Source of the DNA: JABDMH01 sp050298535
GTDB taxonomy: Bacteria; Bacteroidota; Bacteroidia; Chitinophagales; Saprospiraceae
Assembly (NCBI GenBank): GCA_050298535.1
Contig: JBNKUI010000075.1
Span: forward strand, 1-64,000
DNA length: 64,000 bases
Reading direction: 5' to 3'
Made by a program: the position numbers and the translations under genes. Below the pieces are notes generated by a model, which was given only the letters and a program-made list of their open reading frames with translations, was not told the origin of the DNA and searched no databases. How positions within the stretch are numbered: the stretch's first letter is position 1; every line of letters begins with the position of its first letter. Shown here piece by piece: positions 26,081 through 36,315 of the stretch.

Positions 26081-28561
26081 ATGAGAAATTACATTCTAAT
26101 TGCACTTTGTTGTTCGTTGGGATTCGGTGCTCAGGGACAAAATACCAATTTGGACTTAGAGGATTTTCTGCCTATACCTTATGCTGGGGAACCTCAACCT
26201 GTGCTTGCTCAGGCCTTGCGACTCAGTGAAGCGCTTTCTGCCCTTGGAAGTCCACTGCCTCAGCCGGTCCAACAGCAATTAGCTTCTCTGAAAGATCGGG
26301 GGTACTCAAACCAAACCACGAAAGAAATACAAAAGCTATTAGATCCCTTTTGTTTGTTTGGCATCGATATTAACCCTGAAGCCAGAGTCGCGGTATTCGA
26401 AGGCTTGGCTACACCAGAACTTATACAGGGAGGCTGGAGAAGTTACCTGGTTAAGATCCATAATCAGGCAGCGGTTACTACTCCTCTCGAAATAGTGAGT
26501 CCTAATTCAGCTCCGGTTTTGTTCAGATCAAGTTTTCAGCCCAGAGTTCAGGAAGACAATGTGCTTAGTCCCGGTCAGGTGGGGGATAGGTTCTTGGAGA
26601 CATTAATGTATACCCAACGGCCGATGAAAAGTAAGCTCTCAGGTCTAGGACTTGAATATGCTATCATACAGTTATATACCAAGTCTACAGGGCAAAAAGA
26701 GGCAAGGATTGGCTTTAACATAGGTGAGGGAACACAGGATGTTGGCTTTCGGAATACGGTCGATGTACTTTTCCAGATCAAACCATCGGTGAAAACCATC
26801 CTCAGAGTGCATGATGAAGAGGGGCCGACCATTGGCTCTTTTGTGATCATGGACGGAATCGAGCACCTGCGCACTGATGAGGAAGGAGATCCATTTCCTG
26901 ATGATTACAGGTTAACCATTTCCCGAATGCAAAGCTGGGAGGAACCTGGTTTTAATGTTAGCGGTGAATGGGCCTCTGTGATGTTCGGGAAACCTGCATT
27001 TCCCTATGACTCGGTACTATCGAATGAAAGTAAGCTGATCGGAATTTATCCCCTTCCATCGCGAAGGGTAGCTCATACTGATGAATATCCGGATTTCTTC
27101 TTTCAACCCCAGATCTACCGTGCTGATGGCGAGCATGTCTATTTGCCACCCGGGGAGTATACGGTCTATTATGGAAGAGGTCCGGAGTATGTGAAAAAAG
27201 TAAAAAAAATAGTAATTCCGGAGACGGTAGATTCGGTTGAACTTGACTTTAAGCTGGACAGGTGGATCAATATGGCATCCTTAGGATGGTATAGTGGAGA
27301 TCACCACATCCATGCAGCGGGTTGTTCCCATTATGAAAGCCCGGCGGAAGGTGTTAAGCCCGAAGATATGTGGAGGCAGGTTCAGGGTGAGGATCTGAAT
27401 ATTGGTCTGAGTCTGGCCTGGGGCCCCTGCTGGTATTATCAAAAGCAATTTTTCACCGGGGAGGTCTATCCACTTTCCAACCAGAAAAATGTATTGCGCA
27501 ATGATGTGGAAATATCGGGTTTCCCCTCTTCGCATGCGGGACATATTGTTTTACTGAATTTGAAAGAGGACGATTATCCCAATACCTCCGAAATCGAAGA
27601 TTGGCCGAGCTGGACACTTCCCATTTTGCAATGGGCCAGGGAGCAGGGGGGTGTAGTTGGCTATGCACATTCTGGTCTCGGACTCAAGCCCATGGAGGAA
27701 ACCAGCGATCTACCCAATTACCAGATACCCAAAATGGATGGAATTGGAGCCAATGAATATATAATGACAGTGGCCCATGATGCCGTTGATATCTTTTCCC
27801 TGGGCAATACGCCCTCTGTTTGGGAATTGAATATGTGGTATCATAGCTTAAATGCAGGATTTAGAACGAAAATTAGTGGCGAAACAGACTTTCCCTGTGT
27901 GACCGATGAGCGGGTGGGTCGCTCAAGAGTCTATGCTGAGATGAAGGATGGATTAAACTTCGAGGATTTTATCGAAGCCATCAAAACTGGAAAAAGTTAT
28001 GTCTCAGATGGCTTTTCGCATTTAATTGATTTTGCCGTGAATGGTACCCGACCTGGCCAGGATAATAGTGAAATCCATGTCTCTCCTGGGGAAAAGCTTG
28101 CGATTTCCGTGCGGGCTGCCGGTATGTTAGATACAGAACAGACTGAAATAGGAAAAATCATTCAAAGCCGAAAATTCCATGAGGGTCCGTTCTGGCATAT
28201 CGAAAAGGCAAGAATTGGTAGTTCCAGAAAGATCCCGGTTGAATTGATTGTTAATGGCATCGCAGTGTCGAGGACGGAAATTGATGCCGATGGCAACTGG
28301 AACGATCTGGAATTCGACTATACCATAAACGAATCAAGTTGGATAGCCATCAGAGTATTGCCAAGTTCTCATACCAACCCAATATTTGTGTACATGGATG
28401 ATCAACCCATTGTTAAAAAGGAAAGTGTAGAGTGGTGCCTTGATGCATTAGAGCAATGCTGGAGTGAAAAAAGCAAAGCTATACGAGACTCTGAAATTGA
28501 GGAGGCAAAACAGGCATATGATCAGGCAGCAAGTATTTATCGTGCACTTTTGCAGCAGTAG
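26081..28561 (+). CDS. CehA/McbA family metallohydrolase (PHP fold), secreted
   Basis: 826 residues with a signal peptide (cleavage near GAQG, residue 19). Residues 20 to about 390 are beta-rich, including a PPGEYTVYYGRGPEY segment like a carboxypeptidase-regulatory repeat. The PHP-type metal site begins at Asp407 with DHHIHA (His409 and His411) and continues with GYAHSGLG and GETDFPC. The rest is a beta-sandwich tail. CehA hydrolyses carbaryl and McbA-type enzymes act on other esters or phosphates; the large secreted Bacteroidota forms have no known substrate. It is 81 bases upstream of a sulfatase gene on the same strand, so the two may work together on a sulfated or esterified polymer. Confidence 0.75.
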   Translation: MRNYILIALCCSLGFGAQGQNTNLDLEDFLPIPYAGEPQPVLAQALRLSEALSALGSPLPQPVQQQLASLKDRGYSNQTTKEIQKLLDPFCLFGIDINPEARVAVFEGLATPELIQGGWRSYLVKIHNQAAVTTPLEIVSPNSAPVLFRSSFQPRVQEDNVLSPGQVGDRFLETLMYTQRPMKSKLSGLGLEYAIIQLYTKSTGQKEARIGFNIGEGTQDVGFRNTVDVLFQIKPSVKTILRVHDEEGPTIGSFVIMDGIEHLRTDEEGDPFPDDYRLTISRMQSWEEPGFNVSGEWASVMFGKPAFPYDSVLSNESKLIGIYPLPSRRVAHTDEYPDFFFQPQIYRADGEHVYLPPGEYTVYYGRGPEYVKKVKKIVIPETVDSVELDFKLDRWINMASLGWYSGDHHIHAAGCSHYESPAEGVKPEDMWRQVQGEDLNIGLSLAWGPCWYYQKQFFTGEVYPLSNQKNVLRNDVEISGFPSSHAGHIVLLNLKEDDYPNTSEIEDWPSWTLPILQWAREQGGVVGYAHSGLGLKPMEETSDLPNYQIPKMDGIGANEYIMTVAHDAVDIFSLGNTPSVWELNMWYHSLNAGFRTKISGETDFPCVTDERVGRSRVYAEMKDGLNFEDFIEAIKTGKSYVSDGFSHLIDFAVNGTRPGQDNSEIHVSPGEKLAISVRAAGMLDTEQTEIGKIIQSRKFHEGPFWHIEKARIGSSRKIPVELIVNGIAVSRTEIDADGNWNDLEFDYTINESSWIAIRVLPSSHTNPIFVYMDDQPIVKKESVEWCLDALEQCWSEKSKAIRDSEIEEAKQAYDQAASIYRALLQQ

Positions 28562-28642
28562 TGTATTGAAGGTCGGATTTAAGTGCACCATCTGAATTTT
28601 CAGTTTATCTTGAGGTAGTATGCTTTATTTTAAAACTGAACC

Positions 28643-30106
28643 ATGTACAACAAGGTGCCAATAAATATATACATCAATAGATTAGTACCCCTGTTTTTCT
28701 CTCTCTTAACTTTTTTGAACCTATCATGTAGGTCCCGTGAGGCAGGAAATACTCAACCGAATATTATCCTAGTAATGTCAGATGATCAGGGATGGGGACA
28801 AGTTGGTTATTATGACCACCCAATATTGAAAACACCAAATCTAGATGACATGGCTCAAAATGGTCTGAGACTGGATAGATTTTATGCCGGCGCACCCGTC
28901 TGTTCCCCTGCGAGGGCATCTGTGCTGACAGGCAGATCAAATGACAGGACTGCTGTATATTCTCATGGTTACCCATTACGGATTCAGGAAAAAACAATCG
29001 CTCAGGCACTCCAGGACTATGGATATCATACAGCACATTTTGGCAAGTGGCATTTGAATGGTCTAAGAGGTCCCGGAGTCCCAGTGCTCAGGGAAGATGA
29101 AAGAAATCCTTCTGGCTTTGGTTTTCAAGAGTGGATTTCAGTGACTAATTTTTTTGACATTAATCCTTTAATGGGCCAACAGGGGGAAGTGAAAGAATAT
29201 GAAGGTAGCTCATCTGAGATCATAGTAGATCAGGCTCTTGACTACATTTCTGAGAATAAGGAAGATCCATTTTTTGTGGTGATTTGGTATGGAAGCCCGC
29301 ATGACCCATGGAGCGCATTGGATAGTGATAAGGAGGCATTGCCGTCTGACCTGGACACCATTACAAAGGATTATCTGGGAGAGATTGTTGAGATAGATAG
29401 AAGTATCGGGAAGTTGAGAAGTAGTCTAAAGAATATGGGCCTGGCACAGAATACGCTACTTTGGTTTAATAGCGATAATGGTGGATTGCCCCAGGGGGGT
29501 AGTGAGGGAGTCGGAGGACTGAGAGGTTTTAAAGGCAGTGTGTATGAAGGAGGATTAAGGGTGCCATGTGTAATTGAATGGCCTGATCACATTCCGGCAG
29601 GACATGTGAGTAGTTATCCAGCCTCTACGATGGATATATTTCCGACTATTGCAAATATTCTAAATTTGCCGGATGATGCAATGACCTATCCCATTGATGG
29701 AGCAAGTATAGTGGATGTATTTAACAGTAATGTACTAACCCGAGAAAAGCCAATTCCGTTTAAGTATCACAACAATGGGGCATTGATCGATAATGATTAT
29801 AAACTAGTAGTAGAAGACATTGAACAAAGACAGTATGTTCTATACAATATTAACCAGGACAAAGATGAGTCTGAAGATATTTTATCGGTCGAGCGTGAAG
29901 TAGCTAAGGAATTGATAGATTATTATGAAAATTGGCTGGAATCCGTAAAGGGGAGTGTTGAGGGTAATGACTATCCAGCGGGACTGCTGGTTCCTGATCC
30001 TGAAGCTGTTTTTTGGTGGGATGCACCCATGTATATTCCATATATCGAGCAATGGAAAGATAGACCGGAATACACTAATAGACTGAAGCGCGCCAATAAA
30101 ATATAA
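28643..30106 (+). CDS. Sulfatase (type I, Cys-type), lipoprotein
   Basis: 487 residues. The N-terminus has a basic extension, then a membrane segment ending LNLSC (Cys29, lipobox). The sulfatase core starts at about residue 39: VMSDDQGWGQVGYY with metal Asp47 and Asp48, CSPAR at 87-91 with Cys87 to become formylglycine, LTGR, HFGKWH, and later FNSDNGG. Type I sulfatases need a formylglycine-generating or anaerobic sulfatase-maturating enzyme, which is not in this window. The target is probably a sulfated glycan. Length is normal. It follows the CehA/McbA gene and precedes a DUF2255 gene by 37 bases. Confidence 0.9.
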   Translation: MYNKVPINIYINRLVPLFFSLLTFLNLSCRSREAGNTQPNIILVMSDDQGWGQVGYYDHPILKTPNLDDMAQNGLRLDRFYAGAPVCSPARASVLTGRSNDRTAVYSHGYPLRIQEKTIAQALQDYGYHTAHFGKWHLNGLRGPGVPVLREDERNPSGFGFQEWISVTNFFDINPLMGQQGEVKEYEGSSSEIIVDQALDYISENKEDPFFVVIWYGSPHDPWSALDSDKEALPSDLDTITKDYLGEIVEIDRSIGKLRSSLKNMGLAQNTLLWFNSDNGGLPQGGSEGVGGLRGFKGSVYEGGLRVPCVIEWPDHIPAGHVSSYPASTMDIFPTIANILNLPDDAMTYPIDGASIVDVFNSNVLTREKPIPFKYHNNGALIDNDYKLVVEDIEQRQYVLYNINQDKDESEDILSVEREVAKELIDYYENWLESVKGSVEGNDYPAGLLVPDPEAVFWWDAPMYIPYIEQWKDRPEYTNRLKRANKI

Positions 30107-30143
30107 AGTCAACCAGCATCATGTACACTCAAATCGATGAAAA

Positions 30144-30521
30144 ATGAGATTTCCAGAAAATTTCTATGAATATCATAGAAACCACACTTTAATCGAAATC
30201 AAAGGAGGAACCAACCGGGAAAAATTTCTGGAAATATGGATGGTAAGTGTTGATGGAAGAGTATTTGCCAGAAGTTGGAATAAAAGCGAAAGGAGCTGGT
30301 TTACCGAAATTGAAAAGACGGGCGTAGGACAGATTAGATATGGGGATACCATCATAAATATAAAGGGACAAAAATTGCCCAAAAATGCAGAATTAACCAG
30401 GCTAATCAATGAAAGGTATCTGGAAAAATATAATCAGGAAGAGAATTTATTCTATGCAAAAGGCATAACGCAACCTGAGTACGAAGACTTTACGATGGAA
30501 TTCTTCTATGCCAATGATTGA
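30144..30521 (+). CDS. DUF2255 family protein
   Basis: 125 residues, small and cytoplasmic, no signal. The pattern EIWMVSVDGRVFARSW then RSWFTEIEKTGVGQIRYGD is typical of DUF2255, a beta-barrel-like fold related to the split-barrel (nitroreductase or flavin-binding) proteins. No function is known. It starts 37 bases after the sulfatase stop in the same direction and could be cotranscribed. The ATG at 30144 is the only plausible start. Confidence 0.7.
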   Translation: MRFPENFYEYHRNHTLIEIKGGTNREKFLEIWMVSVDGRVFARSWNKSERSWFTEIEKTGVGQIRYGDTIINIKGQKLPKNAELTRLINERYLEKYNQEENLFYAKGITQPEYEDFTMEFFYAND

Positions 30522-30697
30522 AAGGAAAGAATCCTTCAGAAAGAAAATTCTTCAGAAGGAAAATCAACAACTCAACGAATCAACAATTCAACAAAAATAG
30601 GCAGGTTCCCCACACGAGATCCCATGGAGCATTGACTAATTTTAGAAGTACATGAGCCGCCGGATACCGGACATCTGAAACCGGATATACCGACTAA

Positions 30698-32098
30698 TTA
30701 AAACTCCCAACCTTCACGTATTGGTTCCTTAATGAATGGATCTGCCTCGGAATTTCCGACGACCTTCATCTCAGCGGCATCCCAGCGTAATCTTTCTCCA
30801 CCAAGCCTAAGGGAAAGTACGCCGAGGAGTGTGATCTCCGTCAATTTTGTGGCATAGTCAAAATTTGAACTGGCCTGAGGTCCACCTTTTATGGCGTCGA
30901 TCCAATCGCGGTGATGTCCATTGGAGGGTGTCAGCGTGGGTTCAGGAGGTGTAAAATCCTTGGCTAACGACTCTGGAAATAATTGGGGTGAATTTCGACC
31001 TCCAGATATCATGATACCGTCTTCACCCACATACATCGCTCCGCGCCGAGGCATCTGAAAGTCTTGAGGTGCTAATGTCGGATGAGCCGGTTGTAGCCCT
31101 CCCGAGTACCAGGTTATTCTTAAGGGACCCTCGGCGGTGTCAAAGTCATAATAACCAATTTCGCCATAGGGGGCGATCTCTGAATTGCTAAAACCGGCCG
31201 GCTTCACTTCAACGGAAGTAGGTAGAGAAAGGTCAAGACCCCAAACCGGTGCATCCAAATCGTGACACCCAAAATCCCCTAGCGCTCCACATCCGAAATC
31301 CCAAAAATCCCGCCAGTTGACCGGTGCATAGTAATCGTGGTAGGGTCTCATCGCGCGAGGTCCCAGCCACAAATCCCAATTCAACCCATGAGGTATCGTC
31401 ATTTCTTCAGTGGGTACTTCTTTTAAGTCGACGATCCACCGGGTAGCGGGAACCCAGGCATGCACTTCCTTAATTTTCCCAATCGCACCCGCTCTTATAT
31501 ATTCCACCACATCTCTGACAGAAGGCGAGCTATGTCTTTGATTTCCCATTTGGGTAGCCAATCCTGTCTCTTCTTGGAGTGACTTCAGTAGTCGAGCCTC
31601 CCAGATGTTATGCGTCAATGGTTTTTCACAGTAGACGTGCTTGCCTGCTCGCATCGAGAGAGCACTCACATAGGCATGTGTATGATCCGGGGTGGCGCAA
31701 AGGATCGCATCTAAATCTGACTCCTCCTCAAGCATGACCCGAAAGTCTTCGTATTCGCTCACCTTGCCGGCCATATCCTTCTCTGAGTAGTGTTGATCGA
31801 TCAGGTCAGAGACAGGCCCCCGGCCGGCAGAACTTCGGTAGTAAAATTCAGACAAGTCCCAATATTCTGATGGATCTGCGATACATGTGACCTTAACGTC
31901 TTCGAGGCTGAGTAAACTATTGACGTTTCTCCTTCCTCTGCCACCCACACCGACTACTCCGACATGTACCAGGTCACTGGGCGCGGTAAACCCTCTTCCC
32001 CCCAGTACATATCTGGGTACGATGATGAATCCGGCAGCAGCCGATGTCGCATTATTGATGAATTTGCGGCGGGATGAGTTCGTTTTACTGGATTTCAT
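30698..32098 (-). CDS. Gfo/Idh/MocA oxidoreductase, Tat-exported
   Basis: 466 residues. The start has a twin-arginine signal (SSRRKFINNATSAAAGF), so the folded, cofactor-loaded enzyme should go to the periplasm. The NAD(P)-binding Rossmann part shows VGVVGVGGRGRRN near residue 47 and the family motif YCEKPLTHN near residue 155. The second half is the substrate-binding domain (GDFGCHDLDAPVWGL). Members act on sugars, inositols and glycan-derived keto sugars; Tat-type members in Bacteroidota include enzymes related to GH109, which cleave glycosides by an NAD-dependent route. Its neighbours are a sulfatase and DUF3500, which fits glycan breakdown. A second such gene is at 61696. Confidence 0.85.
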   Translation of the reverse strand: MKSSKTNSSRRKFINNATSAAAGFIIVPRYVLGGRGFTAPSDLVHVGVVGVGGRGRRNVNSLLSLEDVKVTCIADPSEYWDLSEFYYRSSAGRGPVSDLIDQHYSEKDMAGKVSEYEDFRVMLEEESDLDAILCATPDHTHAYVSALSMRAGKHVYCEKPLTHNIWEARLLKSLQEETGLATQMGNQRHSSPSVRDVVEYIRAGAIGKIKEVHAWVPATRWIVDLKEVPTEEMTIPHGLNWDLWLGPRAMRPYHDYYAPVNWRDFWDFGCGALGDFGCHDLDAPVWGLDLSLPTSVEVKPAGFSNSEIAPYGEIGYYDFDTAEGPLRITWYSGGLQPAHPTLAPQDFQMPRRGAMYVGEDGIMISGGRNSPQLFPESLAKDFTPPEPTLTPSNGHHRDWIDAIKGGPQASSNFDYATKLTEITLLGVLSLRLGGERLRWDAAEMKVVGNSEADPFIKEPIREGWEF

Positions 32099-32480
32099 TT
32101 TCAGATGTTTACACCATTATCAATGTACGGAAAATATTAAAAAAGGGAATCCCAATTGTTTTGCTTCTTTTTATATGAATTCATCATCCGAAGAATCGGT
32201 TTTCTGAGGCCCTTATTTGGTTTGAAAAAGCAAAATAGAAGGGTGGCCGCTGTAGAACGACAAAGGATGACTGCTTCATGAACTTTAGGAGATTATGATA
32301 GTCATTGAGGTAAGGGCTCTCAAAGTCTTTAATCGTTAGGAATAAAAAGCTATATCTTAGAAGGAATTCTTCTTGCCAATTGGCAACCTGATATTTTTGA
32401 ATCAGGCAGCGGGAATCAATGTAATCTTGGGACCACAACTTTGCATCTTCATTAAAAAATCGACCTTTAATATACTTGCC
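32099..32480. other. Divergent promoter region, no gene
   Basis: This lies between the Gfo/Idh/MocA gene (minus) and DUF3500 (plus). It must hold both promoters. I see no clear motif; short open frames across it have no support. Confidence 0.4.
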
Positions 32481-33674
32481 ATGAAACGGATCTCTTTTCC
32501 CCTAATTCTCTCCCTACTTGTCGCATTTGGCGTGGATACCTTTGCCCAGGTAACTGATCCTGAAAGAAAACAAAGATTTGAGAGAATGTCTTCTCAGTCG
32601 GAGGATCGAGGTTTGGCTGAACCCTTTAAGGGAATTACTACGGATGGAAATGTTCAACCTGGACTCTTTAAGCTTGAATCGACGGGCGTATCTACAGAAT
32701 CTGTCCGAAGCGCAGCCATTGCGTTTTTAGAGTCTCTGGATGAGATGCAGAAAGATGAAGCAACCTTTCCGGTGGATGATGATGAGTGGAGGAAATGGAT
32801 GAATCAGCACTTCTACATTCGGCAGGGAGTCGGTTTTGTTGATATGTCCGAAGCACAACGGAAAGCCGCATTTGAGCTGATGGGTGCATCGCTTAGCGTT
32901 GATGGTTTGAAGTTAAGTAAGGACATCATGAAGCTAAATCATACACTGGGAGAGATAAATGACAATTTTGAGGAGTACGGTGAATGGCTTTATTATATGA
33001 CGATCATGGGAGAACCCTCCGAAACCGAGCCCTGGGGTTGGCAAATTGACGGGCATCATCTCATCATAAATTATTTTGTCTTGGGTGATCAGGTGGTAAT
33101 GACACCATTATTTGTTGGTTCTGAGCCGGTAATTGCTGAGATGGGAAAATATAAAGGCATAGAGATATTGCAGGATGAGCAAAATGCTGGTTTGAAAATG
33201 TTGCAGTCTTTAAATGACAGTCAAAAAAGTGAGGCTATTATTGAGGTTTCTAAAGAAGGTAATAATAACTTAACCGAAGCTTTTAAAGACAATGTAGTGA
33301 TCGACTACAGTGGAGTTAAAGCATCTTCATTTACAACAGCTCAAAGAGACCAGCTACTTTCACTGATACAGCTTTATGTAGATAATATGGACGCAGGTCA
33401 TGCAAAAGTGAAAATGAGCGAAGTAGAGCAATACCTGGATGACACATGGTTTAGCTGGATTGGAGGAAGTGATGAAGGGGCAGTCTACTATTACAGAATT
33501 CAGAGTCCCGTGATCTTAATAGAATTTGATCATCAGAAACCCGTGGGTACCCGACAGCTATACGGAACTGACGTGCATCGGCAACATATCCATGCGGTAG
33601 TGCGAACCCCTAATGGCAATGATTATGGCAAGGATTTGCTGAGACAACATTACAAACAACACCAGCATGACTAA
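32481..33674 (+). CDS. DUF3500 domain protein, secreted
   Basis: 397 residues from the ATG at 32481, which begins a signal peptide (MKRISFPLILSLLVAFG, cleavage after TFA). A start at 32373 would add 36 unlikely residues. The mature protein matches DUF3500: a helical opening (QRFERMSSQ), PWGWQIDGHHLIINYFVLGDQVVMTPLFVGSEP near residue 185, and a C-terminal IEFDHQKP with HRQHIHAVVRTPNGNDYG. The repeated His residues suggest a metal site, but no activity is known. Such genes often sit with DUF1080 or sulfatase genes in Bacteroidota. It lies 101 bases upstream of the second sulfatase. Confidence 0.75.
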   Translation: MKRISFPLILSLLVAFGVDTFAQVTDPERKQRFERMSSQSEDRGLAEPFKGITTDGNVQPGLFKLESTGVSTESVRSAAIAFLESLDEMQKDEATFPVDDDEWRKWMNQHFYIRQGVGFVDMSEAQRKAAFELMGASLSVDGLKLSKDIMKLNHTLGEINDNFEEYGEWLYYMTIMGEPSETEPWGWQIDGHHLIINYFVLGDQVVMTPLFVGSEPVIAEMGKYKGIEILQDEQNAGLKMLQSLNDSQKSEAIIEVSKEGNNNLTEAFKDNVVIDYSGVKASSFTTAQRDQLLSLIQLYVDNMDAGHAKVKMSEVEQYLDDTWFSWIGGSDEGAVYYYRIQSPVILIEFDHQKPVGTRQLYGTDVHRQHIHAVVRTPNGNDYGKDLLRQHYKQHQHD

Positions 33675-33775
33675 TGTATGGATACTGCATTATGCTGGAA
33701 TTAGTGAGTTGAATGCCATAATTGTAGGTTGCAAAATCGCCGTCAGATATACAGCCGTTATGCCTCAATAAAAAA

Positions 33776-35188
33776 ATGACCATGAGAAACTACTTTTTTA
33801 TTTATCTAATATTATGTCTTTCAACTTGGAGTTGTCAAACACAGCAACCCAAGACAAACATTGTCATTTTCATTGTTGATGATTTGGGGTGGGGAGACGT
33901 AGGCTATTACGGAAGTGAGATAAATACTCCGACTATAGACAGTCTTGCAAAAACCGGGATGATACTGAACAGATTCTATGTTGGACCAAATTGTTCTCCA
34001 ACTCGGGGGGCACTTATGACAGGAAGATCACCAATTAACACGGGCGTGTTAATACCATTTGAACCTTGGCATGAGGAGGGACCACCACTGGATGAAAAGT
34101 TCTTGCCACAATATTTAAAAGAAGCAGGGTATCAAACCTCAGCTGTTGGTAAATGGCACTTAGGTCCAAACCATCTCAAGTATCATCCGAATAGTAGAGG
34201 GTTCGATCATTTCTTTGGCCATTTGGGGGGATTTATTAATCACTATCAACATACAGTATGGCGCGCCATTGACTGGCAAAGAGATGGAGAAACCGTCTAT
34301 GATAGCACTTATGCTACTACCATGATTGCCACCGAAGCCTCTCAGATAATAAGAGCAAGGAAGAGTGAAAATCCCTTTTTTTTATATGTTTCTTTCAATG
34401 CGCCTCACACTCCCTTACAAGCACCTGAAAGAACTATTTCAGAATATTCCCATTTACAAGACAGTTCTCGACAGATATATGCCGCGATGGTTACTGAAGT
34501 AGATCGGGGCATTGCACGCGTCATCAAAACACTTAAGGAAGAAGGGCTGACTGAAAATACTCTGATACTTTTTATGAGCGATAATGGAGGCGCTGAAACT
34601 CTCGCAAGAGGTGCAGATAATGGTTTACTTCGTGGAGGTAAAGGCACAACTTTTGAAGGAGGAATTCGAGTACCTGCATTTTTTCACTGGCAAGGAAGAA
34701 TCAAACCGAATTCAACTTTCGATGAAATGTTTACTGTTGAAGATATATTGCCTACCATCCTGGCAGCTGCGCAAATCCCTTTGAATTCCACCAAAAAAAT
34801 TGATGGCCGTAATATGTGGCAAACCATAACCGAAGGATATCGATCGGAGAGAAAGGAATTTTTATTAGTTAACCACAATAGGAAGAACTACAATTATGCA
34901 TTATTCAAAGACCAATGGAAATTGGTGCATATGACAGACAGGGTAAGTGGTACCGTTCAACATTATTTATTTGATATTTTAAATGATCCCTATGAAAAGA
35001 ATAATCTCATTGAACAGAACACTGAGATTGCGGAGAATATGATTGATACATTTGATTCCTTGCCAAAAGCAAAAATAATAAATATCAACGCTGCGCCGCC
35101 GCCTAAAGGACCAGGTGGACCAGGAGATGCTATACCAGATAATCGACCTCCGATAAACAAACCTTATACTGAGACCGTAATTAAATAG
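33776..35188 (+). CDS. Sulfatase (type I, Cys-type), lipoprotein
   Basis: 470 residues with a lipoprotein signal ending STWSC (Cys20); an ATG at 33782 is an alternative start. Core motifs are IVDDLGWGDVGYYG with Asp35 and Asp36, CSPTR at 73-77 with Cys73 as the future formylglycine, MTGRSP, GKWHLG and FMSDNGG. The C-terminus ends in a Pro-Gly-rich tail (PPPPKGPGGPGDA) that is not part of the fold and may be a flexible linker. It resembles arylsulfatase B-like glycan sulfatases. Short inverted sequences GTTATGCCTC and GAGGCATAAC lie just outside the gene on each side. No maturation enzyme is in the window. Confidence 0.9.
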   Translation: MTMRNYFFIYLILCLSTWSCQTQQPKTNIVIFIVDDLGWGDVGYYGSEINTPTIDSLAKTGMILNRFYVGPNCSPTRGALMTGRSPINTGVLIPFEPWHEEGPPLDEKFLPQYLKEAGYQTSAVGKWHLGPNHLKYHPNSRGFDHFFGHLGGFINHYQHTVWRAIDWQRDGETVYDSTYATTMIATEASQIIRARKSENPFFLYVSFNAPHTPLQAPERTISEYSHLQDSSRQIYAAMVTEVDRGIARVIKTLKEEGLTENTLILFMSDNGGAETLARGADNGLLRGGKGTTFEGGIRVPAFFHWQGRIKPNSTFDEMFTVEDILPTILAAAQIPLNSTKKIDGRNMWQTITEGYRSERKEFLLVNHNRKNYNYALFKDQWKLVHMTDRVSGTVQHYLFDILNDPYEKNNLIEQNTEIAENMIDTFDSLPKAKIININAAPPPKGPGGPGDAIPDNRPPINKPYTETVIK

Positions 35189-35399
35189 CTAAGCATATCG
35201 AGGCATAACATTCGCTATAGTTTATATGCCAAAATGCTTTACTGCCAGAGCCGCTTTGAACTCCATTGCTTCTGGCTATTGTTTTTCTAAACGCATTTCT
35301 TCGTAGATACTGTTATAGTGGTTGGGCAGTTCGCTATTTTTATCTGAATCTGCCGAGGTCCCGGCATGCAAACCGATAGCTTGGCGATCGGTAACCTAT

Positions 35400-36194
35400 T
35401 TATCGTACAGGTAATTCCTGATAAGTCTTCTCCAAATCATCCATCAAGTTGATGACGGAGGTGACACCCCATTGCAAGATTTGTTCACCTTTTTCTGCGT
35501 TCGCTTTTGTTGCATCGCCCCAGGTGCCACTTTCCGTCATGGCATAGACGCTGCCGGGTGCTGAAAAAAAATAGGCTGTATGAAGTGCCGGGGAGTTCGT
35601 CTTGGTGTCGGGGAAATTGGGAAATTCAGCATTGAGAAACTCCTCGTCAATAAGATCAGGGCGGATTGCCATGATCATGGATACTTCCCCTTCTCCGGCA
35701 TGCAATCCTTTTCCCTGTTCGGTCATCTCTGCCCATTCTTCCGCTTTCATACCATCCCAGTAGTTGAAAGGAAACGCTTTAGCATCGTCAGGGAGTTGCT
35801 CAGCAGCCTGGGCGCATGCATATGCCAGTGCATAGGTATTGTCATAATGTCCATTGAGAAATACGATTCGTTTGAAACCAGCCCGGGCAAAGGAAATAGC
35901 CAGTTCCTTGATCGTTGCCATGAAGGTCTCAATACTCAGGCTAAACTCGCAAGCGAAGCCACGGTGAGGGTAGGATAGGGTGTAGGGCAGTGCCGGAGCC
36001 ACCAATGCATTGCCCTGCTGCTCAGCTACTCGTCGTGCAATTTCCTGAGGAATCAGTACATCCGTACTCACCGGTGAGTGTGGCCCATGCTGTTCTGTTG
36101 CACCTACCGGTATATATATAGTATGATGTTGCTGAAGAAATTCTTCCAGTTCTTTATTAGTTATCTCTGCTAGAAATACAGATTTCAGACGCAT
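35400..36194 (-). CDS. Creatininase family amidohydrolase
   Basis: 264 residues, cytoplasmic. The family motifs are all present: PVGATEQHGPHSPVSTD (metal His and Asp), YPHRG, FLNGHYDN, and HAGEGEVSMIM with a Glu and His typical of the second metal site. The family includes creatinine amidohydrolase, mycofactocin-system peptidase MftE and the formamide hydrolase of F420 or riboflavin pathways, so the substrate cannot be fixed. It is divergent from the DUF5009 gene with 121 bases between the starts. It converges with the sulfatase 2 gene. Confidence 0.85.
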   Translation of the reverse strand: MRLKSVFLAEITNKELEEFLQQHHTIYIPVGATEQHGPHSPVSTDVLIPQEIARRVAEQQGNALVAPALPYTLSYPHRGFACEFSLSIETFMATIKELAISFARAGFKRIVFLNGHYDNTYALAYACAQAAEQLPDDAKAFPFNYWDGMKAEEWAEMTEQGKGLHAGEGEVSMIMAIRPDLIDEEFLNAEFPNFPDTKTNSPALHTAYFFSAPGSVYAMTESGTWGDATKANAEKGEQILQWGVTSVINLMDDLEKTYQELPVR

Positions 36195-36315
36195 ATATGA
36201 TCAGTTTTTATTGCTGGTAAAAGTTACAGAAATCCGATGTCTCTACAATATTTGGTTACACATTGCTTCTTAGAAGACCCAAATGATTATTTTAAAGGAA
36301 CAATATTGATGCTGA

